64,000 bases of DNA from Streptococcus marimammalium DSM 18627 (GCF_000380045.1 NZ_KB904357.1:95219-159218), one strand, 5' to 3'; positions 35,916-50,040 are shown, numbered from the stretch's first letter. Notes: generated from the letters alone by a model not told the origin. Program-made: numbers and translations.

Positions 35916-37473
35916 TAGGAATCACCTCCAATTGCATTTGATTAGCACCAGTTGTGTAGTAATCTGTATCAAGTCGTTTTTCAATGTAACGCAGAATTCT
36001 TGTTACTGTAAAGGTAAGAACAAAGTAGATAATAGCTATCACCGTAAAGGTTTGGAAGTACTGATAGGTCTGAGTAGCCACGGTATTTCCTGAAAAATAG
36101 AGTTCAACCACTGAAATAACATTTAAAACAGAAGTGTCTTTAATATTAATGACAAATTCATTTCCGGTTGCTGGTAAAATATTTCTCATGACTTGAGGTA
36201 GAATAATCTTTTTCATGGTTTGACGGTGTGTCATACCGAGAGCTGTGGCGGCTTCAAACTGTCCTTTATCAATTGAAAAAATACCACCACGAACAATTTC
36301 ACTCATATAAGCACCTGTATTAATAGAAACAATGAAAACAGCTGCTAGTGTGCGATCAATCGATAAACCAAAGGCTTGAGCAGTCCCATAGTAAATAACC
36401 ATGGATTGAACAATCATTGGCGTTCCACGAAAAACTTCTATATAGATATTAATCAATACATTAAACGCTTTTTGTAAGATTAAAAGTCCTTTGTGACTTG
36501 CTTTTGGGGCTGTTTTATAAACACCAATTAAAAGTCCAATACTTGTGCCTAAAATTGTTCCCAAAATGGAAATAAATAAAGTCATCCAAGTTCCTCTTAA
36601 CAGCTGTTTCCAGTTGTTTTGAACAATTGCAAAAACTTGGCTAATAAAATGAGGTTTTTCTGTACTTTCTTCATGGATAGGTTGAAGTGCGATAATTTCA
36701 TCCATCAAGGCAATTTGTTGTTCTATTGAAAAATCTTCTAATACACTATTAACTTGTTCCATAATCGGATCATTTTTTCGAAGACCAATTGCTAAGGCTA
36801 CATCTGATTCACTAACTTTAAAGCCATCATTGAGTTCAACCATTTGGAATTCCGAGTCAGCCATTTCAGCTGAAATGCCATCAGGACGCTCAGATACATA
36901 AGCGTCAATGACACCAGATTTGAGAGCTTGTCTCATTTGTCCAAAATCTGCCATAGCGGTCTGTTTTGAAACATTTGGAATTTGATCAATGAGATCATAG
37001 AGATAAACCCCTTGCTGAGAAGTCACTTTAGCTTCTGAAAAATCAGATAGAGTGTTAGCTTCTGAATAAGGATTATCTTTTTTTACTACTAAGATTGGTT
37101 TACTAGTATAATAGCTATTTGAAAAATCAATTTCTAATTTTCTTTCTTCAGTAGGACTCATACCAGCTATAATCATATCAATCTTACCAGATGTTAAGGC
37201 TGGAATAAGACCACTCCAAGAGGTTTTTACAACAATTAATTTTTTCCCAAGCTTATCAGCAATTTTTTGGGCAACGTGGACGTCGTATCCATTAGCAAAT
37301 TGAGAGGATCCCTCAATAGGGACAGCCCCATGTTTATTTGTTTCTTGTGTCCAGTTAAAAGGAGCATAAGCAGCTTCCATGCCAACACGCAAATAATCAT
37401 CTGCTTGGATACTAGTGACGCCAGCAAATAAAAAAGAGACTGTTGCCAAAATAGTAAATAATATCCTTTTCAT
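35908..37473 (-). CDS. glnP: fused substrate-binding/permease protein of an amino-acid ABC importer
   Basis: This 521-residue protein combines a signal peptide (ends near SIQA), one family-3 binding domain (about 27-255) and a permease domain (about 285-505) with [20 protein letters not shown] as its ATPase-contact loop. Lactococcal GlnP has two binding domains; this one has a single domain. Glutamine or another polar amino acid is the likely substrate. GGAGG precedes the ATG. It is the first gene of a two-gene unit. Confidence 0.92.
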   Translation of the reverse strand: MKRILFTILATVSFLFAGVTSIQADDYLRVGMEAAYAPFNWTQETNKHGAVPIEGSSQFANGYDVHVAQKIADKLGKKLIVVKTSWSGLIPALTSGKIDMIIAGMSPTEERKLEIDFSNSYYTSKPILVVKKDNPYSEANTLSDFSEAKVTSQQGVYLYDLIDQIPNVSKQTAMADFGQMRQALKSGVIDAYVSERPDGISAEMADSEFQMVELNDGFKVSESDVALAIGLRKNDPIMEQVNSVLEDFSIEQQIALMDEIIALQPIHEESTEKPHFISQVFAIVQNNWKQLLRGTWMTLFISILGTILGTSIGLLIGVYKTAPKASHKGLLILQKAFNVLINIYIEVFRGTPMIVQSMVIYYGTAQAFGLSIDRTLAAVFIVSINTGAYMSEIVRGGIFSIDKGQFEAATALGMTHRQTMKKIILPQVMRNILPATGNEFVINIKDTSVLNVISVVELYFSGNTVATQTYQYFQTFTVIAIIYFVLTFTVTRILRYIEKRLDTDYYTTGANQMQLEVIPND

Positions 37474-37607
37474 TTCAACCTCCTGTAAGTATATTGCCTT
37501 CCATTTTACCTTAAAAAGATTGATTTTACAATATACTTGATTGATAAATACTATTTCAAAGGATTTTTGTGGTAAAATGGATAGGAATGATATTTCTGAG
37601 GTTTCTA

Positions 37608-39503
37608 ATGAAAAAGATTATTTGGCTCCTATTAGCGTCTCTCCTTTTTGTATTTGGTGAATCTGTTGATGCAGATGTTTCTTATACTATTCCTCAATAT
37701 TCAGGGGAATTGATTATTCATGCAGATAATTCCGCAGATTTCAGACAAATCATCAACTATGACTTTGATAGCTCATATAATGGTCAGATAGTCACTCTAG
37801 GAAAAGCTGGCAAAATGCCAGAAGGTTTTCTTATTGAGCCGACACCTGTTGTTACCGTCTATCGTAACGGAAACTTGGTTGAATCAAAACATGAAATGAC
37901 TGATTTAGCTGATGGCTATAGTTTAAAGATATATAATAAAGGAAAAAAGGGAGATAAGGTTTCTGTTGTCGTTGAGTGGCAATTAAAAGAGATTCTTTTT
38001 GTCCATCCAGACATTGCTGAACTTAACTGGTTACCAATAAGTGATTGGGATAGAACATTACAAAGAGTTGATTTTACTATTAAAACAGATTTAACTTCTA
38101 AAGATACAAAACTTTTTGGACACACGGGTTATGTTAAAAAACAGCCTACCATCACCTTAAGAGATGAAGGCTATCATTTAGAAGCTACCAATGTTTCAGG
38201 ACAATTGGAATTACACGGATACTGGGATAATGAGATTGTCTCAACTCCTTTTATGCTTTCAACCCCAAAAAAAGAAGACTTCAAACGTCTTGAAGATGAT
38301 ATTGCTTTAAAACAGAAAATTCTTTTATTCCTTCTTGATAAACTCATTCCTATTATCATTGGTTTGACTGTCATTTTAGCAATCCTCTTTTTTCTTTTAT
38401 TTAAAAAACATGTTGAAAAATACCAACATTTTAATAAAAACAGTCATCTTTTTAATCTTCCTGATGATTTACCACCTTTAGTGGTTGCAAAATATATTTA
38501 TGCCAAAACACTGAGATCAAGCTTAAAACGACCCTCCTCTTATTTAGGAACAATTACCTTTGAAACTCTTTTAAAAGCTAGTATTTTAGATTTCATAGAC
38601 CGTCAGATATTATCATTGTCAAATGACAAGGAACTGATCATTGTTTCAGATGAAAAAACAACTGCTTTTGAAAAAGAACTGTTAGAGTTTGCCTTTGGCG
38701 AAAAAAATAAAATAGCCATCAACCAACTCTTTTCTACCTATCTTTTTAATGATTATCAGATAAAAGAATTAAAGAAACGTTATCACGGAAAACAGTTAGA
38801 GAAAAAAGTTAATCATTTGGGAGAAAACTTTAACAAAAGATTAGAATCAAAACTAGATAAAATGGATCAATTAGTCCTACAAGACATCGAAAATGGACCA
38901 TTGGAAAACATTAGAAGAGCATTTTTACCAAGCGACTTAAACTATTATAGATGGTCTTTAGCAATGCTTGTTTTTGGATTACTCATATCAATTTTAGCCA
39001 TAGTAATGTTAGTTATTGTCGGTGTTATTATTTCGTCTTATTCATTGATTTATCTTGGAGTGATTGGTATGGAAATCATTCTTATCAGTTATTTTTCTAC
39101 TCGTAAAAATACCATATCAGAATTTGGTTTTTTAGAAACTAATGGACATGATGAAGTTCAAAAGTGGATTAGTTTTACCAATATGCTTCGTGATATTCAA
39201 AAATTTAATCAAGTCGAGATTGAAGGAGTTATTGTCTGGAATCGGATTTTGGTTTACGCCACTTTACTTGGCTTTGCTAAAAAGGTTGAAAAACACCTCA
39301 TCATGACTCATCCAAATCTCGTAAACGACAGTTTGTATCAGTCTTATCTTTTTATCTCACCACAGCTCAGCCAGCAGACAAAAGCCATCATATCATCTAA
39401 TCACCACGCAGTAAATGCTTCTCATTTTTCTGTCTCATCGGGTGGCACCAGTGGAGGAGGATTCTCTGGTGGTGGCGGAGGCGGCGGAGGCGGAGCCTTC
39501 TAA
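37608..39503 (+). CDS. DUF2207-family membrane protein
   Basis: This 631-residue protein has a signal peptide (MKKIIWLLLASLLFVFGES), an extracellular beta domain typical of DUF2207 (about 25-235), a membrane helix near 245-265, a cytoplasmic region, two further helices near 450-500 and a tail ending in a GGGFSGGGGGGGGG run then AF. ATG 37608 is preferred over upstream in-frame starts. A TAAAAT box (37573-37578) lies upstream. The function is unknown; such glycine-rich tails are usual in this family. Confidence 0.85.
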   Translation: MKKIIWLLLASLLFVFGESVDADVSYTIPQYSGELIIHADNSADFRQIINYDFDSSYNGQIVTLGKAGKMPEGFLIEPTPVVTVYRNGNLVESKHEMTDLADGYSLKIYNKGKKGDKVSVVVEWQLKEILFVHPDIAELNWLPISDWDRTLQRVDFTIKTDLTSKDTKLFGHTGYVKKQPTITLRDEGYHLEATNVSGQLELHGYWDNEIVSTPFMLSTPKKEDFKRLEDDIALKQKILLFLLDKLIPIIIGLTVILAILFFLLFKKHVEKYQHFNKNSHLFNLPDDLPPLVVAKYIYAKTLRSSLKRPSSYLGTITFETLLKASILDFIDRQILSLSNDKELIIVSDEKTTAFEKELLEFAFGEKNKIAINQLFSTYLFNDYQIKELKKRYHGKQLEKKVNHLGENFNKRLESKLDKMDQLVLQDIENGPLENIRRAFLPSDLNYYRWSLAMLVFGLLISILAIVMLVIVGVIISSYSLIYLGVIGMEIILISYFSTRKNTISEFGFLETNGHDEVQKWISFTNMLRDIQKFNQVEIEGVIVWNRILVYATLLGFAKKVEKHLIMTHPNLVNDSLYQSYLFISPQLSQQTKAIISSNHHAVNASHFSVSSGGTSGGGFSGGGGGGGGGAF

Positions 39504-39542
39504 TGTTAAAATCATTTACAACAAATCATCAAAGGAGTTAGC

Positions 39543-40394
39543 ATGTTTATCATAGATTTAATCAAAGCGATTATTTTAGGAATTGTAGAAGGAGTGACAG
39601 AATGGTTGCCCATTTCTAGCACAGGTCATCTTATTTTAGTGCAAGAATTTCTTAATTTTAAAAATCAGAACCAAGCTTTCATCAGTATGTTTAACGTTGT
39701 CATTCAACTAGGAGCTATTTTAGCTGTTGTTGTTATCTATTTTAATCGTTTAAATCCTTTCCAAAAAGCAAAAACAGCTAGAGAAATCAGAATAACATGG
39801 CAACTGTGGGCTAAGGTTATCCTTGCTGTTATTCCGGCAATTGTAATTGGCTTACCACTTGATGATTGGATGGAAGAACACCTCCATAATTTTGTCACTG
39901 TGGCTTTGATGTTAATTTTTTATGGGTTTGTTTTTTTATGGATAGAGCAAAAATATAAAAATGAGAGTCTTCAGCCAAATGTAACTTCATTAGCAAAGAT
40001 GTCCTATAAAACAGCTTTGTTCATTGGTTTTTTCCAGGTACTTAGTCTTATACCAGGCACCAGTCGTTCTGGAATTACGATTATCGGTGGCATGTTACTG
40101 GGAACTAGTCGAGTGGTCGCTACGGAATTCACCTTTTTCCTAGGCATTCCAGTCATGTTTGGAGCTAGTTTTATAAAAATCTTGAAATTTATCCTTGGCG
40201 GAGCTAGTTTGACTCTAGGCCAATTTGCTATTTTAGCCATTGCAATGGTGACTGCTTTTGTAGTAAGTATGTTTGCCATTCGTTTTTTAACCGATTATGT
40301 CAAAAAGAATGATTTTACCGTTTTCGGGAAATATCGCATTATTTTAGGTTTGCTTTTATTGGTTTATGGAGGGGTCAAGCTTTTGTTCTTATAA
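39543..40394 (+). CDS. uppP: undecaprenyl-diphosphatase
   Basis: This 283-residue membrane enzyme (BacA family) dephosphorylates undecaprenyl diphosphate, recycling the lipid carrier for cell-wall synthesis. Both active-site motifs are seen: [16 protein letters not shown] near the N-terminus and [13 protein letters not shown] near residue 170. AAAGGAG precedes the ATG. It gives low-level bacitracin resistance in many bacteria. It follows the DUF2207 gene by 40 bases and may be cotranscribed. Confidence 0.95.
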   Translation: MFIIDLIKAIILGIVEGVTEWLPISSTGHLILVQEFLNFKNQNQAFISMFNVVIQLGAILAVVVIYFNRLNPFQKAKTAREIRITWQLWAKVILAVIPAIVIGLPLDDWMEEHLHNFVTVALMLIFYGFVFLWIEQKYKNESLQPNVTSLAKMSYKTALFIGFFQVLSLIPGTSRSGITIIGGMLLGTSRVVATEFTFFLGIPVMFGASFIKILKFILGGASLTLGQFAILAIAMVTAFVVSMFAIRFLTDYVKKNDFTVFGKYRIILGLLLLVYGGVKLLFL

Positions 40395-40464
40395 ACAATT
40401 TTCGCTATCAAAAAAAACTATCGTCTAGTTTAAAAATTTGTTTTTAATGTATGGCTTGCTAGAA

Positions 40465-40499
40465 AATTGGTTGATATTAAAAAAATGTCTCAACCAATT
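40465..40499. other. isolated 10-bp hairpin between uppP and mecA
   Basis: AATTGGTTGA (40465-40474) and TCAACCAATT (40490-40499) pair perfectly around 15 bases. No T-run follows. It may act as a weak terminator or processing site for uppP, or as a dyad for a DNA-binding protein. The remaining gap of about 250 bases holds only the mecA promoter. Confidence 0.5.
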
Positions 40500-40586
40500 G
40501 ATGTTTATGAAATGGCTATATCTAAAAATAAAATGAAAAAGATTAAAAGATGATTATTTTTATTTCAGTCTTCTTAATTTGTTAAA

Positions 40587-40628
40587 ACAATTATCTAAAT
40601 TGTAAATAATCTTTTTTTCTAGTATAAT
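40587..40628 (+). promoter_or_regulatory. mecA: mecA promoter with overlapping dyad
   Basis: TTGTAA (40600-40605), 17 bp and TATAAT (40623-40628) form a strong promoter. ACAATT-N5-AATTGT (40587-40603) overlaps the -35, a possible operator. Confidence 0.7.
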
Positions 40629-40658
40629 GGTTTTGATTACATGTGCGAGGTGAAAATA

Positions 40659-41372
40659 ATGGAAATGAAACAAATTAGTGACACAACACTTAAGATTACG
40701 ATTAGTATGGATGATTTAGAAGAAAGAGGAATGGAATTAAAAGATTTTTTGGTTCCTCAAGAAAAAACAGAAGAATTTTTTTATGCCGTTATGGATGAGT
40801 TAGAACTACCAGATAATTTTAAAGATAGCGGAATGCTTAGTTTTCGTGTGACACCAAGACAAGATCGTATTGATGTCTTTGTGACAAAATCTGAAATCAG
40901 TAAAGAGTTGAGTTTAGAAGATCTAGCTGAATTAGAAGATATCGCAAAAATGTCACCAGAAGAGTTTTTTAAAAATTTAGAAACAACCATGCGCGAAAAA
41001 GGGGATAAAGAAGCACTAGATAGATTAAAAGAGGCAGAAGAGCATGATGAGAAAGAACAAGAGCACGACCAAAAAATTCCTGACTATACTCACTATGTCT
41101 TAGACTTTGAAAACTTAAAAGAAGTGATTCTATTTTCTAGAACTGTGGATTATGAAATTGAGGCTTCTGAGCTTTTTAAAGAAAATGATGGCTATCATTT
41201 AACGATTTTAATCAAAAATATCGGAAAACCAGATTATTATGCTAATACAATTTACGCTCGTTTAATTGAACATGCTAAAACAAGTTCCAAAACACGAGCA
41301 TATTTGCAAGAGCATGGTATCTTACTAACTAGCAAAGCTATTGAAGAGTTACAAGCGATAGAGGTGCATTGA
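40659..41372 (+). CDS. mecA: adaptor protein MecA
   Basis: This acidic 237-residue adaptor presents substrates, such as competence factor ComX in streptococci, to ClpC-ClpP for degradation. The N-terminal substrate-binding domain starts [13 protein letters not shown]; a charged linker ([12 protein letters not shown]) leads to a C-terminal ClpC-binding domain (about 145-237). ATG 40659 after GCGAGGTG is preferred over 40641. It precedes rgpG by one base. Confidence 0.93.
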   Translation: MEMKQISDTTLKITISMDDLEERGMELKDFLVPQEKTEEFFYAVMDELELPDNFKDSGMLSFRVTPRQDRIDVFVTKSEISKELSLEDLAELEDIAKMSPEEFFKNLETTMREKGDKEALDRLKEAEEHDEKEQEHDQKIPDYTHYVLDFENLKEVILFSRTVDYEIEASELFKENDGYHLTILIKNIGKPDYYANTIYARLIEHAKTSSKTRAYLQEHGILLTSKAIEELQAIEVH

Positions 41373-41373
41373 C

Positions 41374-42531
41374 ATGACGCCTTTTAAACTTGAATATGTT
41401 CTGGTACTTATTGGAACTTTTCTACTGTCTTTGATTGCAACACCCTTAGTTCGTTTTTTTGCTTTTCGAGTTGGTGCTGTTGACAAGCCAAATGAACGAC
41501 GTATTAACAAGGTGACCATGGCCAGCTCAGGTGGCTTAGCTATTGTTTTTTCTTTTTTGCTTAGTTCACTTGTTTTTATGCCAATGATTACAAAATTAAT
41601 CATCGGTAGCCAATCTTATTTTGATTATATTATGCCTGTTGTTATTGGTGCCCTTGTAGTTGCTATGACTGGTTTTATTGATGATATTTTTGAAATCAGT
41701 CCCAAGAAAAAAATGTTTGGTATATTATTAGCAGCATTGATTATCTGGCAATTTACCGAATTTAGATTTGATAGTTTTAAAATTCCTTTTGGTGGGCCGA
41801 TGTTGGAGTTTAATCCACTGATTACTTTCTTATTAACTATTTTATGGATAACAGCTATTACAAATGCTGTTAATTTAATTGATGGTCTTGATGGTTTAGT
41901 GAGTGGAGTTTCCATTATCAGTCTAACAACAATGGGTCTTATTTCTTATTTTTTCCTATTTGATCGAGATATTTTTTTAACCCTAACAATTTTTATCTTG
42001 ATAGCAGCAATTGCAGGATTTTTCCCTTATAATTATTATCCGGCTATTATTTATCTGGGAGATACAGGGGCTTTATTTATCGGTTTTATGATTGCTGTTT
42101 TATCTTTACAAGGATTAAAAAATGCAACTGCTGTAGCAGTTGTGACACCAATAGTTATTTTAGGTGTTCCAATCATTGATACTTTTGTAGCGATTATTCG
42201 TAGAACATTATCAGGTCAAAAATTCTATGAAGCTGATAACATGCACCTTCATCATAGATTGCTAGCCATGGGCTTCACTCACAGAGGAGCAGTTTTGGTT
42301 GTTTATGGCATTGCCTTGTTTTTCTCACTGGTATCCTTACTATTGAATGTTTCCAGTCGGATTGGGGGTATATTGTTAATGATTGGTGTGCTTTTTGCAT
42401 TAGAAATCTTTATTGAAAGCATTGAGATCTGGGGTAAAGGACGAACACCACTTTTTAAAATTTTATCTTTTATTGGTAATTCTGATAGAAGAAGATCTTT
42501 TATGGATAAGATTAAAAAAAATGATGATTAG
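41374..42531 (+). CDS. rgpG: undecaprenyl-phosphate GlcNAc-1-phosphate transferase
   Basis: This 385-residue polytopic enzyme of the WecA/TagO/MraY family starts synthesis of the rhamnose cell-wall polysaccharide. GFIDDIFEISPKKK carries the Asp-Asp pair, NAVNLIDGLDGLVSG is the core motif, and the cytosolic loop ends MHLHHRLLAMG. It is coupled to mecA, an arrangement found in other streptococci. Confidence 0.94.
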   Translation: MTPFKLEYVLVLIGTFLLSLIATPLVRFFAFRVGAVDKPNERRINKVTMASSGGLAIVFSFLLSSLVFMPMITKLIIGSQSYFDYIMPVVIGALVVAMTGFIDDIFEISPKKKMFGILLAALIIWQFTEFRFDSFKIPFGGPMLEFNPLITFLLTILWITAITNAVNLIDGLDGLVSGVSIISLTTMGLISYFFLFDRDIFLTLTIFILIAAIAGFFPYNYYPAIIYLGDTGALFIGFMIAVLSLQGLKNATAVAVVTPIVILGVPIIDTFVAIIRRTLSGQKFYEADNMHLHHRLLAMGFTHRGAVLVVYGIALFFSLVSLLLNVSSRIGGILLMIGVLFALEIFIESIEIWGKGRTPLFKILSFIGNSDRRRSFMDKIKKNDD

Positions 42532-42543
42532 GTTACAAACAAT

Positions 42544-42568
42544 AAAAAAGCCCTCAAGGGCTTTTTTT
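42544..42568 (+). terminator. mecA-rgpG terminator
   Basis: AAAAAAGCCCT pairs with AGGGCTTTTTTT around CA. Its T-run runs straight into the suf -10 region. Confidence 0.9.
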
Positions 42569-42576
42569 GATATAAT
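42568..42576 (+). promoter_or_regulatory. suf operon extended -10 promoter
   Basis: TGATATAAT (42568-42576) starts at the last T of the terminator. AAAGGAG and the sufC ATG follow. No clear -35 is available because the terminator hairpin fills that place. Confidence 0.6.
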
Positions 42577-42603
42577 GTAATGACTAGATAAAAGGAGTGT
42601 GCT

Positions 42604-43374
42604 ATGTCAATACTTGAAATAAAAAATCTTCACGTATCAATTGAAGATAAAGAGATTTTAAAAGGAGTTAACCTTGTTTTAAGAACAGGAGAGATTGCTG
42701 CTATTATGGGCCCAAATGGGACGGGGAAATCAACGCTTTCTGCTGCTATTATGGGGAATCCTAATTATGAAGTTACAGAAGGTAAAGTCCTTTTAGATGG
42801 GGAAAATATTCTTGAGTTAGAAGTGGATGAAAGAGCAAGATTAGGTTTGTTTCTTGCGATGCAGTATCCAAGTGAAATTCCAGGCATCACTAATGCCGAA
42901 TTCATGCGTGCTGCAATGAATGCAGGAAAAGACGACAAGGATAAAATATCAGTTCGTGATTTTATTACCAAACTTGATCAAAAAATGGAACTCTTAGGCA
43001 TGAAAGAAGAAATGGCTGAGCGCTACCTTAATGAAGGATTTTCAGGAGGAGAGAAAAAGCGTAATGAAATTTTACAACTCCTCATGTTAGAACCTCGCTT
43101 TGCTTTGTTAGACGAAGTAGACTCTGGTCTTGATATAGATGCTCTTCGAGTTGTCTCTAAAGGTGTGAATGAAATGCGTGGAGAAGGTTTTGGTGCCATG
43201 ATTATCACCCACTACCAACGTTTATTAAATTATATTCGTCCAGATGTTGTTCATGTGATGATGGATGGTCGAGTAGTCCTATCTGGAGGTCCAGAATTAG
43301 CAGATCGACTTGAAAAAGAAGGCTATTCTACCATTGCAGAAGAATTAGGCATTGCGTATAAAGAAGAAGTTTAG
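42604..43374 (+). CDS. sufC: Fe-S cluster assembly ATPase SufC
   Basis: This 256-residue ABC-type ATPase energises the SufBCD scaffold that builds iron-sulfur clusters. Walker A is GPNGTGKST, the signature FSGGEKKRNEILQLL and Walker B FALLDEVDSGLD. AAAGGAGTG precedes the ATG. First gene of sufCDSUB, the only Fe-S assembly system normally found in streptococci. The clusters of PyrK and RlmD in this window would depend on it. Confidence 0.96.
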   Translation: MSILEIKNLHVSIEDKEILKGVNLVLRTGEIAAIMGPNGTGKSTLSAAIMGNPNYEVTEGKVLLDGENILELEVDERARLGLFLAMQYPSEIPGITNAEFMRAAMNAGKDDKDKISVRDFITKLDQKMELLGMKEEMAERYLNEGFSGGEKKRNEILQLLMLEPRFALLDEVDSGLDIDALRVVSKGVNEMRGEGFGAMIITHYQRLLNYIRPDVVHVMMDGRVVLSGGPELADRLEKEGYSTIAEELGIAYKEEV

Positions 43375-43410
43375 AGTCATTGTTGCCGATATGGAGTAAA
43401 GGAGTAAAAA

Positions 43411-46346
<2,936 letters not shown>

Positions 46347-46358
46347 GAGAAAATGAAT

Positions 46359-47777
46359 ATGCCTGAGAAAAATGAAAAAATAGAGCCTAAACCAATTGAT
46401 TTAGGAGATTACCAGTTTGGCTTTCATGATGATGTTACTCCGATTTTTTCAACGGGGAAAGGACTTAATGAGGAGGTTGTTAGACAGTTATCAAAAGCTA
46501 AAGATGAACCCGAGTGGATGCTAGAATTTCGCCTGAAATCATTAAGGACTTTTAATAAAATGCCCATGCAAGAATGGGGACCAAATCTATCAGATATTGA
46601 CTTTAATAGCATTATTTATTATCAAAAAGCTTCTGATCGACCTGCTAGGTCATGGGATGATGTGCCTGAAAAAATTAAAGAAACTTTTGAAAGAATTGGT
46701 ATTCCAGAAGCAGAACGTGCTTTTTTAGCAGGTGCCTCAGCTCAATATGAATCAGAAGTGGTTTACCATAATATGAAAGAGGAATTTGAAAAATTAGGCA
46801 TTGTCTTTACAGATACTGACTCAGCTTTAAAAGAGTATCCTGAGTTATTTAAACAGTATTTTGCTAAACTAGTCCCACCAACTGATAATAAATTAGCTGC
46901 ACTCAATTCAGCAGTTTGGTCCGGCGGAACCTTTATTTATGTTCCAAAAGGAGTGAAGGTAGATATTCCACTACAAACTTATTTTAGAATCAACAATGAA
47001 AATACAGGACAGTTTGAAAGAACTCTTATTATTGTTGATGAGGGGGCAAGTGTTCATTATGTTGAAGGTTGTACAGCACCAACCTATTCAAGTAATAGTC
47101 TCCATGCAGCTATTGTTGAAATTTTTGCTCTTGATGGTGCTTATATGCGTTATACGACTATTCAAAACTGGTCTGATAATGTCTACAATCTTGTAACAAA
47201 ACGTGCCCAAGCTCTAAAAAATGCTACAGTGGAGTGGATTGATGGTAATCTTGGTGCTAAAACGACTATGAAGTATCCATCCGTTTATCTAGATGGTCCA
47301 GGTGCACGAGGAACCATGTTATCCATTGCATTTGCAAATAAAGGGCAAAATCAAGACACTGGAGCAAAAATGATTCATAATGCACCTCATACCAGTTCAT
47401 CCATTGTTTCTAAATCGATTGCAAAAAGTGGAGGAGAAGTCAATTATCGAGGGCAAGTGACATTTGCTAAAAACTCTAAAAAATCAGTTAGCCATATTGA
47501 ATGTGATACGATTATTATGGATGATTTGTCAAAATCAGATACTATTCCATTTAATGAAATTCATAATTCGCAGGTGGCTTTAGAACATGAGGCAAAAGTA
47601 TCTAAAATTTCTGAAGAGCAGTTGTATTACTTAATGAGCCGTGGTTTAACTGAAAGTGAGGCCACAGAAATGATTGTTATGGGCTTTGTTGAACCCTTTA
47701 CAAAAGAACTGCCAATGGAATATGCTGTTGAACTGAATCGTTTGATTAGTTATGAGATGGAAGGATCAGTGGGTTAA
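46359..47777 (+). CDS. sufB: Fe-S cluster assembly protein SufB
   Basis: This central scaffold subunit carries the nascent cluster. Conserved stretches include [39 protein letters not shown] and [19 protein letters not shown], which holds the conserved Cys. ATG 46359 (472 residues) sits about 8 bases after AGGAGA; ATG 46353 is possible but only 2 bases away from it. A strong terminator ends the operon. Confidence 0.95.
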   Translation: MPEKNEKIEPKPIDLGDYQFGFHDDVTPIFSTGKGLNEEVVRQLSKAKDEPEWMLEFRLKSLRTFNKMPMQEWGPNLSDIDFNSIIYYQKASDRPARSWDDVPEKIKETFERIGIPEAERAFLAGASAQYESEVVYHNMKEEFEKLGIVFTDTDSALKEYPELFKQYFAKLVPPTDNKLAALNSAVWSGGTFIYVPKGVKVDIPLQTYFRINNENTGQFERTLIIVDEGASVHYVEGCTAPTYSSNSLHAAIVEIFALDGAYMRYTTIQNWSDNVYNLVTKRAQALKNATVEWIDGNLGAKTTMKYPSVYLDGPGARGTMLSIAFANKGQNQDTGAKMIHNAPHTSSSIVSKSIAKSGGEVNYRGQVTFAKNSKKSVSHIECDTIIMDDLSKSDTIPFNEIHNSQVALEHEAKVSKISEEQLYYLMSRGLTESEATEMIVMGFVEPFTKELPMEYAVELNRLISYEMEGSVG

Positions 47778-47821
47778 ATAGCGTTATTTTCATGGCTACA
47801 TTATATGATTTTTGATAAACT

Positions 47822-47868
47822 AGTTATTAGATAAGATCAGTTAATAATCTTATCTAATAACTTTTTTT
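47822..47868 (+). terminator. suf operon terminator
   Basis: A perfect 16-bp stem, AGTTATTAGATAAGAT with ATCTTATCTAATAACT, is followed by seven Ts. The rest of the gap to 48041 contains only AT-rich DNA and the opp promoter. Confidence 0.92.
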
Positions 47869-47976
47869 AGAAGGTATTACATGAAAAAAATTTCCAAATT
47901 ATTATAATAATCAAAATATAATTTTTAACAATAGACAAAATTTTCTGATAAATCACTTTCCTAAAAATTTTTTTTA

Positions 47977-47985
47977 TGATATAAT
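47977..47985 (+). promoter_or_regulatory. opp operon extended -10 promoter
   Basis: TGATATAAT (47977-47985), with only a weak TTTCCT at 47957 as -35. A leader of about 50 bases, with repeats of GAAAAT, precedes oppA. Confidence 0.6.
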
Positions 47986-48041
47986 GTATCTTATAGACAG
48001 AAAATGTCTTTGAAAATGAAAATGAAAATGAGGTACTTTTT

Positions 48042-50021
48042 ATGGATAAAAAGACAAGATTACTGGCTTTAGCCGGCGTTACACTATTTTCGGCTGCGAC
48101 ATTGGCAGCTTGTGGTGGTTCTAAATCAACTGGCGATAAAGCTGAAACGTCAACTTATACTTATGTATATACATCAGATCCATCTGATTTAAACTATATT
48201 GTTACAAACAAAGATACAACAACTAATGTTACAGGAAACCTAGTAGACGGTTTGTTGGAAAATGATGAGTTTGGCAACATGGTTCCGTCTTTAGCAGAGG
48301 AGTGGAAAGTTTCAGAAGATGGAACAGTTTATACTTACACACTTCGAGATGATGCTAAATGGTTTACATCAGATGGTGAGGAGTATGCAAAAATTACTGC
48401 AGAAGACTTTGTCACTGGGCTTAAATATGCTGCTGATAAAAAATCTGAAGCACTTTACCTCGTTCAAGATTCAATTAAAGGATTGGCTGACTATGTTAAC
48501 GGAACAACAGATGACTTCTCAACTGTAGGCGTTAAAGCATTAGATGAAAAAACAGTTCAATATACTTTAGCTAGACCTGAAACTTATTGGAATTCTAAAA
48601 TGACTATGGGTATTTTATTCCCTGTTAACGCAGAATTCTTAAAATCAAAAGGTGATAAATTTGGGGCACCAAATGCTGAAAGCATTTTATATAGTGGACC
48701 TTATTTACTATCATCTCTAACAACAAAATCTTCTATTGAATACACCAAAAACCCTAACTACTGGGATGCTGATAATGTTTCTATTGAGAACATTAAGTTA
48801 ACATACTATGATGGTTCTGATCCTGAGTCATTAGTCAACAATTTTTCTGACGGTGTGTATAATATTGCTAGAGTATATCCAAATACACCAAGTTATGCAT
48901 CTGTAAAAGAAAAATATAATGATAATATTATATATGGACCTCAAGATGGTACTTCATATTATGGAGTCTTCAACCTTAACCGTTCAGCATATGAACATTC
49001 AGCTAAAACAACAGATAGTCAAAAAGAGTCAACTAAAAAAGCTATTTTAAATAAAGATTTCCGTCAAGCGGTTAACTTTGCATTTAATAGAACATCTTAT
49101 GCTGCACAGGATGCAGGAGAAGATGCGGCAACTAAACAATTACGTAATGCCGTAGTTCCTGAAAATTTCGTTACTATTGGAGAAGAGAGCTTTGGTCAAG
49201 TATCTCAACGTGAATTAGTTGAATATGGTGATGAGTGGAAAGATGTTGATCTTTCAGACGGACAAGATGGATTATTCAATCCTGAAAAAGCTAAGGCAGA
49301 ATTTGCAAAAGCTAAAGCAGCTCTAGAAGCTGAAGGTGTTGAATTCCCAATTCACTTAGATTTACCAGTTTATCAATCAAGTGAAGTACAAGTTCAAAAA
49401 ACAGCTTCAATTAAACAATCAATTGAAGATACTTTAGGTTCTGATAACGTTGTTATAGATCTACATCCATTAGATGAAGATAGTTATTATGCTATTACTT
49501 TCTATGCTGAAACACCTGAGCAAATGGACTATGACCTCTCAACAGCAGCTGGTTGGGGTCCTGACTATCAAGACCCATCAACATATTTGGACATCTTCAA
49601 TCCAACTGATGGTGCAATAGTTCGTCAGCTTGGTATTGAAGCTGGAGGAAGTAAAGATGTTGTTTCAACAGTAGGATTAGATAAATATGAAGAACTACTT
49701 CGTGAAGCTGGAGCTGAAACACATGATGTTAAAAAACGTTACGAATTATATGCAAAAGCTAACGCTTGGTTAACAGATAGTTCAGTTATTTTAATGACTA
49801 CCTCAAAAGGTGGAGTTCCAGTACTAAGTAAACAAGTTCCATTTTCAGGCTCATACTCATGGTCAGGCATGAAGAGTTCAGTGTCATCATATAAGTATAT
49901 CAAACTTCAATCTGACATTGTAACTGCTAAAGATTATGAAAAAGCATTTAAAAAGTGGAAAGAAGAAAAAGCAAAATCTAATGCTAAGGAACAAGAAGAT
50001 TTTGAGAATCATGTAGAATAA
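48042..50021 (+). CDS. oppA: oligopeptide-binding lipoprotein OppA/AmiA
   Basis: This 659-residue extracellular receptor has a lipoprotein signal ending TLAAC (Cys24) and an SBP_bac_5 fold starting around TSDPSDLNYIVTNKDT. The size matches pneumococcal AmiA. It delivers peptides, including signalling pheromones in streptococci, to OppBCDF. A hairpin separates it from oppB, so it is probably made in excess over the membrane parts. Confidence 0.94.
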   Translation: MDKKTRLLALAGVTLFSAATLAACGGSKSTGDKAETSTYTYVYTSDPSDLNYIVTNKDTTTNVTGNLVDGLLENDEFGNMVPSLAEEWKVSEDGTVYTYTLRDDAKWFTSDGEEYAKITAEDFVTGLKYAADKKSEALYLVQDSIKGLADYVNGTTDDFSTVGVKALDEKTVQYTLARPETYWNSKMTMGILFPVNAEFLKSKGDKFGAPNAESILYSGPYLLSSLTTKSSIEYTKNPNYWDADNVSIENIKLTYYDGSDPESLVNNFSDGVYNIARVYPNTPSYASVKEKYNDNIIYGPQDGTSYYGVFNLNRSAYEHSAKTTDSQKESTKKAILNKDFRQAVNFAFNRTSYAAQDAGEDAATKQLRNAVVPENFVTIGEESFGQVSQRELVEYGDEWKDVDLSDGQDGLFNPEKAKAEFAKAKAALEAEGVEFPIHLDLPVYQSSEVQVQKTASIKQSIEDTLGSDNVVIDLHPLDEDSYYAITFYAETPEQMDYDLSTAAGWGPDYQDPSTYLDIFNPTDGAIVRQLGIEAGGSKDVVSTVGLDKYEELLREAGAETHDVKKRYELYAKANAWLTDSSVILMTTSKGGVPVLSKQVPFSGSYSWSGMKSSVSSYKYIKLQSDIVTAKDYEKAFKKWKEEKAKSNAKEQEDFENHVE

Positions 50022-50040
50022 AAAATAATAATTTTTCGGG

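Noticed and set aside
40465-40499. True terminator of uppP
   Set aside because: The hairpin is perfect but lacks a T-run and sits 70 bases past the stop codon, so it is reported only as a hairpin.
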